From: Ornatilinea sp.
GTDB taxonomy: Bacteria > Chloroflexota > Anaerolineae > Anaerolineales > Anaerolineaceae
Reading direction: 5' to 3'
NCBI GenBank assembly: GCA_018433975.1
Contig: JAHDQE010000064.1
Coordinates: 1 to 64,000 of the forward strand
DNA: 64,000 nt
The notes beneath the pieces are model-generated. The model was given only the letters and a program-made list of their open reading frames with translations. It was not told the DNA's origin and did no database searches. A program made the translations under genes and the position numbers. Every line of letters starts with the position of its first letter. The stretch's first letter is position 1. Positions 60,007 to 64,000 of this stretch are shown one piece after another.

Positions 60007-61014
60007 ATGCAAGCGGTTACACCCCGAGAGCGAGTTTGGCAGGCTGTGCGGCATCAAGAGACCGATTTTGTGCCGTATCATATCTTTTACACAGTTCCAG
60101 CTCGAATTCAGTTGGAAGCTCATTTTGGAACAAAGGATCTGGAACGGGTGCTTGGAAATCACATTGCTAAACAAAGAATCCGGCTGCCCGATGTGGAGGT
60201 TCAGCCGGGACATTGGCGGGATGAATATGGTGTGGTTTGGAACCGGACGATCGATAAAGACGTTGGCGTTGTGGAAGATTATCTCATAAAAGACCGTAAA
60301 TTAGAGGCACTCGATTTACCGGCGCCCGATGATCCGCTTCGCTTGCAGGCTTTTGAATCTTTTGTGGAGAATAACCCTGACCGTTTCCGGCTGATCAGTT
60401 TATCCAACGCTTTGTTTGAACGCGCATGGAGTCTGCGGGGAATGGAAAACCTGATGATCGATATGATCGAAGCACCGGAGTTTGCAAATGACCTGCTGGA
60501 TTACATTACAGATTATCATTTGCGAGAAATCGATGTGGCGCTGCGTTACGACATTGATGGCATCAGCGTCAGTGATGACTGGGGTGCACAAACGGGTCTG
60601 TTGTTTGGTCCCCGACTGTGGCGCAAATTTATCAAGCCGCGTATTGCGAAGATGTATGCCAGGATCAAGGAAGCTGGAAAAGCAACTTTTACCCATTCCT
60701 GCGGGAAAGTTCAGAGCATCTTTCCGGATTTAATCGAGATTGGGCTGGATGTTTTTAATCCATTCCAACCGGAAGTGATGGATGTTTATGAGATGAAAAA
60801 GGAGTTTGGCGACCGGTTGGCATTCTTTGGGGGAGTTGGTGTGCAGAGCATTTTGCCTCATGGTAAACCCCAAGAGGTCCGCGAGGAAGTCTATCGATTG
60901 ATTGATCAAGTTGGGAAAGGCGGCGGGTTCATTATTGGTCCTTCTCACGCCATGCCGGGAGATATCCCCACCGAGAATATGGTTGCCATGATTGAAGCAT
61001 TTCAGAATCAATAG
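60007..61014 (+). CDS. Uroporphyrinogen-decarboxylase-superfamily protein, MtaA/CmuA-like
   Basis: 335-aa URO-D-fold protein with the methyltransferase-branch start RERVWQAVRHQETDFVPY. THSCGKVQSIFPDLIEIGLD supplies the His-x-Cys of the zinc/thiol site; as in the paralog at 18557 no second Cys follows. The remainder (FFGGVGVQSILPHG, GPSHAMPGDIP) matches the family. AAAGGAGAGG precedes ATG. A TATAAT stands at 59956 without a convincing -35. It is single between a terminator and a convergent two-component system. The expected role is methyl transfer or a URO-D-like decarboxylation; the substrate is unknown. Confidence 0.82.
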   Translation: MQAVTPRERVWQAVRHQETDFVPYHIFYTVPARIQLEAHFGTKDLERVLGNHIAKQRIRLPDVEVQPGHWRDEYGVVWNRTIDKDVGVVEDYLIKDRKLEALDLPAPDDPLRLQAFESFVENNPDRFRLISLSNALFERAWSLRGMENLMIDMIEAPEFANDLLDYITDYHLREIDVALRYDIDGISVSDDWGAQTGLLFGPRLWRKFIKPRIAKMYARIKEAGKATFTHSCGKVQSIFPDLIEIGLDVFNPFQPEVMDVYEMKKEFGDRLAFFGGVGVQSILPHGKPQEVREEVYRLIDQVGKGGGFIIGPSHAMPGDIPTENMVAMIEAFQNQ

Positions 61015-61038
61015 CCACCAGGAAGTTTACGGCATTGA

Positions 61039-61076
61039 TCAAGAAACCCCATTCTGATTTGAGTGAGGTTTCTTGA
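61039..61076. terminator. Bidirectional hairpin between convergent genes
   Basis: TCAAGAAACC / GGTTTCTTGA 10-bp stem with an 18-nt loop, followed by ATTTAAAA, between the URO-D-like gene (plus) and the response regulator gene (minus). Confidence 0.65.
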
Positions 61077-61087
61077 TTTAAAAGGGT

Positions 61088-61750
61088 TTATTCATCTGAA
61101 GTTTTCAGGTTTACCAGGCCATGCCGCAGTGCGGCGAGCACAGCCTGGGTGCGGTCTGATACACCTAATTTTGACAAAATAGAACTGATGTAATTCCGAA
61201 CCGTTCCTTCGGAAAGGTATAAATTGCGCGCAATATCCGAATTGGACAACCCTCGTGCCATCAATTGCAATACTTCATTTTCCCGCTCACTGAGCATGTG
61301 GGTAGTGGATGCTTTTATATCCGGCAGATTTTGTTGGGCGATGTTATTGAGCAGTTTCCTGGTGATAGATGGGTCAACATAAGCGTTACCCTGAACAGTG
61401 CCCTTGATGGCGCGAATTAAATCCTGCCGCGGTGCATCTTTGAGCAAGTAGCCGGATGCTCCGCTGCGGATTGCATCAAAGAGCCATTCATCGTCATCAT
61501 AAGTGGTGAGCACTAAAATCTTTATTTCAGGATATTGGTTATGAATTTTTTGGGTTGCAAAAATGCCATTCATCACCGGCATTTTTAGATCCATCAGGAT
61601 CAAGTCAGGGTGATATTTTTGGGCCAATTGGATCGCTTCATTTCCATTGTAACCAATACCCAAGATTTCAATTTCCGGATCACTGCCTAATATTTTATTC
61701 AACCCCTCGCACACAATTTCCTGGTCATCGCAAAGAACGATTCTAACCAT
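61088..61750 (-). CDS. NarL/LuxR-family response regulator
   Basis: 220-aa regulator. The receiver domain has the acidic pair Asp8-Asp9, phosphoacceptor Asp54 (ILMDLKMPVMNG) and the Lys in YLLKDAPR. The C-terminal GerE helix-turn-helix is SERENEVLQLMARGLSNSDIARNL with YISSILSKLGVSDRTQAV. GGAGGA precedes ATG, within the end of the kinase gene (8-nt overlap). It is the DNA-binding partner of the sensor kinase upstream; its targets are unknown. Confidence 0.95.
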   Translation of the reverse strand: MVRIVLCDDQEIVCEGLNKILGSDPEIEILGIGYNGNEAIQLAQKYHPDLILMDLKMPVMNGIFATQKIHNQYPEIKILVLTTYDDDEWLFDAIRSGASGYLLKDAPRQDLIRAIKGTVQGNAYVDPSITRKLLNNIAQQNLPDIKASTTHMLSERENEVLQLMARGLSNSDIARNLYLSEGTVRNYISSILSKLGVSDRTQAVLAALRHGLVNLKTSDE

Positions 61751-62999
61751 CGAAAGGCTCCTCCAGTATAAGACGAACGGTTGTTCCGTTTTGTGGGTCG
61801 CTTTTCAAAGTGAGTTTTGCGCCGATTATTGCAGCCCGTTCTTGCATCCCTTTGAGCCCATAATGTTCCGTGCTGTTGATCTCTTTCGGGGAAAAACCCT
61901 TGCCGTCATCGTTAATAACCATCTCCAGCCAGCCCTCCATCTGGGAAAATGACATGGACATATGATGAGCATCGGCATGTTTGACGATGTTTTCGAATGT
62001 CTCCTGAGCGATCCGGTAAATGCCCTGTTCAACATAGGGCGGGAGCTCTGTGATTTCTTCCGGAATGTGTATATCCAATTCCAGGCCGGCCCGTTCCGCA
62101 GTAGATTGAGCAAGGGTTTGCAAGGCAAGACATAGTCCTAAATCTGTCAGTGGAGCGGCACGTAGATCGCGGAGAGCTCGGCGCGTTTCGGATAATCCGG
62201 AGCGGGTGGTTGCGAGGGAAATCTCCAGCATTTCCGCTACTTCGGCTTGGTGGGGGTCAATCACGGTTTTTGTTGCTTCCAGTTGGACGGCGAGACTACT
62301 CAGCGTGTGTGCCAGGGTGTCATGCAGTTCTCTGGCTAACCGATTCCGTTCTCTGCTGACGGTGAGCTGTTCCTGCGTGAGCGCGTGCTGTGCCAGTTTG
62401 ACATTGGCATCCATAAGGTGCAGACGTTGATCCCGCTGGGTTCTCATCAGTTCACAGATGATATATCCCACAATGATGAAAGAGGTTGTCCTTAGAAAAT
62501 CCACCCCCATAATTTGAAGCACGGAAAGATTAAACTTGTCCGCGATGATCCATGCAGAGGAGGCATCGTAGATCCCCGTGAACAGTGAAAACAGGAGGAC
62601 TTCGCGCAAGCTGTATTGCCAGGCAATAAGCACCAGCGGCACAAAAAGTAAGGGGATCAACTGGAAAGCGCTGAAGACAATATTGAGAGAAACTTTTTCT
62701 AAACCGGTCATGAAGTAAACCGAAGAATTGATCATGGGGAAGATGGTGGCAGCGATCAAAGCGAGGGGCAGATAAAAACCTTTCAATTTACGCTCCAACC
62801 AGGGAATGGATAGGTAGAGCAGCAGAAAAAAGGATGTTGCCAGATTGACCTGATCCCGGGTTGGATTGACATCTTTTGAGAGGAACGCGTTTAGAATTGG
62901 GCCGCTGAACGATGTCAGAAAGAGATAGGCCACCGTTTCAAGGCCAATAAACAGGCGAAAGATATTCAGAAGACCAGGTTTAATGCCTTTCTCTTTCAT
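61743..62999 (-). CDS. Membrane sensor histidine kinase, NarX/DesK type
   Basis: 418-aa kinase: five to six membrane segments in residues 10-180 without a large extracellular domain, then a coiled coil (190-215), the HisKA_3 dimerisation helix with His226 (RNRLARELHDTLAHTLS), and the HATPase domain with NIVKHADA, INDDGKGF and GLKGMQERAAIIG. The arrangement fits membrane-embedded sensing (DesK/LiaS-like). It overlaps the regulator gene by 8 nt. The ATG has a poor ribosome site. A TTGACT near 63031 is a possible -35 without a good -10 box. Confidence 0.93.
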   Translation of the reverse strand: MKEKGIKPGLLNIFRLFIGLETVAYLFLTSFSGPILNAFLSKDVNPTRDQVNLATSFFLLLYLSIPWLERKLKGFYLPLALIAATIFPMINSSVYFMTGLEKVSLNIVFSAFQLIPLLFVPLVLIAWQYSLREVLLFSLFTGIYDASSAWIIADKFNLSVLQIMGVDFLRTTSFIIVGYIICELMRTQRDQRLHLMDANVKLAQHALTQEQLTVSRERNRLARELHDTLAHTLSSLAVQLEATKTVIDPHQAEVAEMLEISLATTRSGLSETRRALRDLRAAPLTDLGLCLALQTLAQSTAERAGLELDIHIPEEITELPPYVEQGIYRIAQETFENIVKHADAHHMSMSFSQMEGWLEMVINDDGKGFSPKEINSTEHYGLKGMQERAAIIGAKLTLKSDPQNGTTVRLILEEPFDG

Positions 63000-63103
63000 G
63001 TTTTCATCATATCATAAATAGAAATGGACAAGTCAAGTTTCCGGCTAATGGGTATTGAGTCTCTGTATAGGTCTTGCCTTATTTATTAGTGACATAATTC
63101 ACC

Positions 63104-63132
63104 TTGAAAAAGTGGGCCAATCCACCTATAAT
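63104..63132 (+). promoter_or_regulatory. Promoter of the secreted repeat protein gene
   Basis: TTGAAA (63104-63109), 17 nt, perfect TATAAT (63127-63132), about 100 nt before ATG 63236. Confidence 0.75.
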
Positions 63133-63235
63133 CTTTTTAATGTTGGGGGAATAAGCCCATTTCACAACATTGAATCTCCCGAAAGATCGTTACCTGGGAT
63201 CAATTCCAAGAATTATATATTGTAAAGGGGAATAC

Positions 63236-64000
63236 ATGGTTTACAATCCTGCCGCAAAGAAATTGTACTCTACCATCATGTTGATCTGCATGCTCGTTTC
63301 ATCACTTCAACCTACTTTGATGGTTTCTGCACATGAGGTTGTTGGGGAAAGTCAAATAAGCGATTCGCCGGATATCATTAAAAGTGGACCGGATTTCAGT
63401 GAATTTAGCGCGCCGTTGGCTCAGGAAACGGAAATTCCAACGGAGGAAGCTACACCTTCTCAAGCTGAGGCAACGTCTGGAGCTACGCTGGAGTCAACCC
63501 TAGAACCAACGATGGAACCAACACTTCAGGTTGAAGATGCCGAAGAAGAACTGGTAGGTGCTCTGGGAGAAGAAGGTGAGATTATCCAGGCCATGGGGTC
63601 AGAGAGTATTTCCATTGATGTTTCTCATGGGGGAATTGACATAAATGGGTTTACGGCAGATACGAGATTGACGCTTACCATATACCAGGAAGGGGATCCT
63701 GTTTGGAGTTCAGTCTGCACTACAGATGAAAACGGTGATGTGCATATTGATATCGACGAATATCAAATCATTCCAACAGAGGGGACAACTTATGTGGTCA
63801 CGGATGAGGTTACCACTCGAAGTGTGGTCGCTGTTCCGCTGACTGTGGATGGGGTCGATTTTGACAATGACACAGTGTGGGGCACAGCAACACCAGGCAC
63901 AACGGTGTTCGGTGGCGGCGGGAACGATTCCACAAGTGCCGGCGTGGATGTGGTGGCAGATGTCAATGGCGACTGGACGGCGAATCTATCCACGATATCT
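63236..64000 (+). CDS. Secreted Ig-like repeat protein, 5' part
   Basis: 255 codons are visible; the gene runs off the right edge. ATG follows AAAGGGG. A signal peptide (KK, then a hydrophobic stretch to about residue 32, ending VSAHE) is followed by a Glu/Pro/Thr-rich linker (about 60-110, with repeated EPT/EAT units) and then beta-rich segments: SISIDVSHGGIDINGFT, and VWGTATPGTTVFGGGG leading into DVNGDWTANL, the style of bacterial Ig-like or adhesin repeats. It is probably a large surface or secreted protein. It has its own promoter and no link to the neighbouring two-component genes is proved. Confidence 0.8.
   Translation, partial: MVYNPAAKKLYSTIMLICMLVSSLQPTLMVSAHEVVGESQISDSPDIIKSGPDFSEFSAPLAQETEIPTEEATPSQAEATSGATLESTLEPTMEPTLQVEDAEEELVGALGEEGEIIQAMGSESISIDVSHGGIDINGFTADTRLTLTIYQEGDPVWSSVCTTDENGDVHIDIDEYQIIPTEGTTYVVTDEVTTRSVVAVPLTVDGVDFDNDTVWGTATPGTTVFGGGGNDSTSAGVDVVADVNGDWTANLSTIS

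Noticed and set aside
1..64000. Mobile elements, CRISPR arrays, tRNA or rRNA genes
   Set aside because: No transposase or integrase motifs, no regularly spaced repeats, and no cloverleaf or rRNA sequence was recognised in either strand; the repeated enzyme families look like duplication and divergence.

Overview
The window looks like an anaerobic, heterotrophic bacterium of the Chloroflexota (Anaerolineae-like). This is inferred from gene content, not from a marker gene. The clues are two secreted solute-binding lipoproteins with long low-complexity Val/Glu/Lys or Glu/Pro/Ala linkers after the lipobox, two tungsten-type aldehyde ferredoxin oxidoreductases, a pyrophosphate-type phosphofructokinase, LysW-like zinc ribbons and a prenyl-FMN UbiD/UbiX pair. 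No rRNA, tRNA, CRISPR array, insertion sequence or phage gene was seen. Base composition is even and most genes are tightly packed behind clear Shine-Dalgarno sites.

About 52 kb is one long catabolic island built from repeated parts. (1) At 1-3661 (minus) a regulator, a hydantoinase/dihydropyrimidinase, an SsnA-like amidohydrolase and a carbamoyltransferase start form a set that resembles anaerobic purine or hydantoin degradation loci. (2) At 4410-15542 (plus) a second regulator leads a pterin-reductase-like SDR, two amidohydrolases around a lipoyl-less acyltransferase, another SDR, and a complete BMP-type nucleoside ABC importer. (3) At 15632-22259 a three-subunit HcnABC/opine-dehydrogenase-like flavoenzyme is followed by a URO-D/MtaA-like protein and three SDRs. 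(4) At 22348-29365 two divergent amine-oxidase-like flavoproteins flank promoters, followed by an iron alcohol dehydrogenase, an AOR, a third regulator and an LsrF/DhnA-type aldolase. (5) At 29444-37798 (minus) a fourth regulator heads E1alpha, E1beta, a sugar isomerase and E2 of a 2-oxoacid dehydrogenase, an SDR, then an FGGY kinase and a HAD phosphatase. (6) At 38100-43834 lie UbiD, a luciferase-like oxidoreductase, UbiX, a ROK kinase, FolK and a 2-hydroxyacid dehydrogenase. (7) At 44018-54489 a DeoR regulator, a sugar ABC importer lacking its ATPase, a second hydroxyacid dehydrogenase, a cytoplasmic 5'-nucleotidase-like protein, a second aldolase, and a MoaD-like protein with a second AOR.

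From 54.6 kb onward the genes are more housekeeping-like: fructose-1,6-bisphosphatase, YgiQ radical SAM protein, PPi-phosphofructokinase, two tandem LysW-like zinc ribbons, a second URO-D protein, a NarL-type two-component pair, and the start of a large secreted Ig-like repeat protein.

The inferred theme is uptake and stepwise breakdown of nitrogen-containing and sugar-like small molecules (nucleosides, cyclic amides, N-alkyl amino acids). Ring opening by amidohydrolases and amine oxidation by flavoproteins would be followed by retro-aldol cleavage and ferredoxin-linked aldehyde oxidation, under four paralogous XRE-cupin regulators. The most unusual points are three SDRs with an Asp-His-Lys triad, the twice-seen AOR/aldolase pairing, the lone E2 catalytic domain, a hydroxyacid dehydrogenase without its catalytic Arg, and a MoaD-like tail whose Gly-Gly codons are also the next gene's ribosome binding site.
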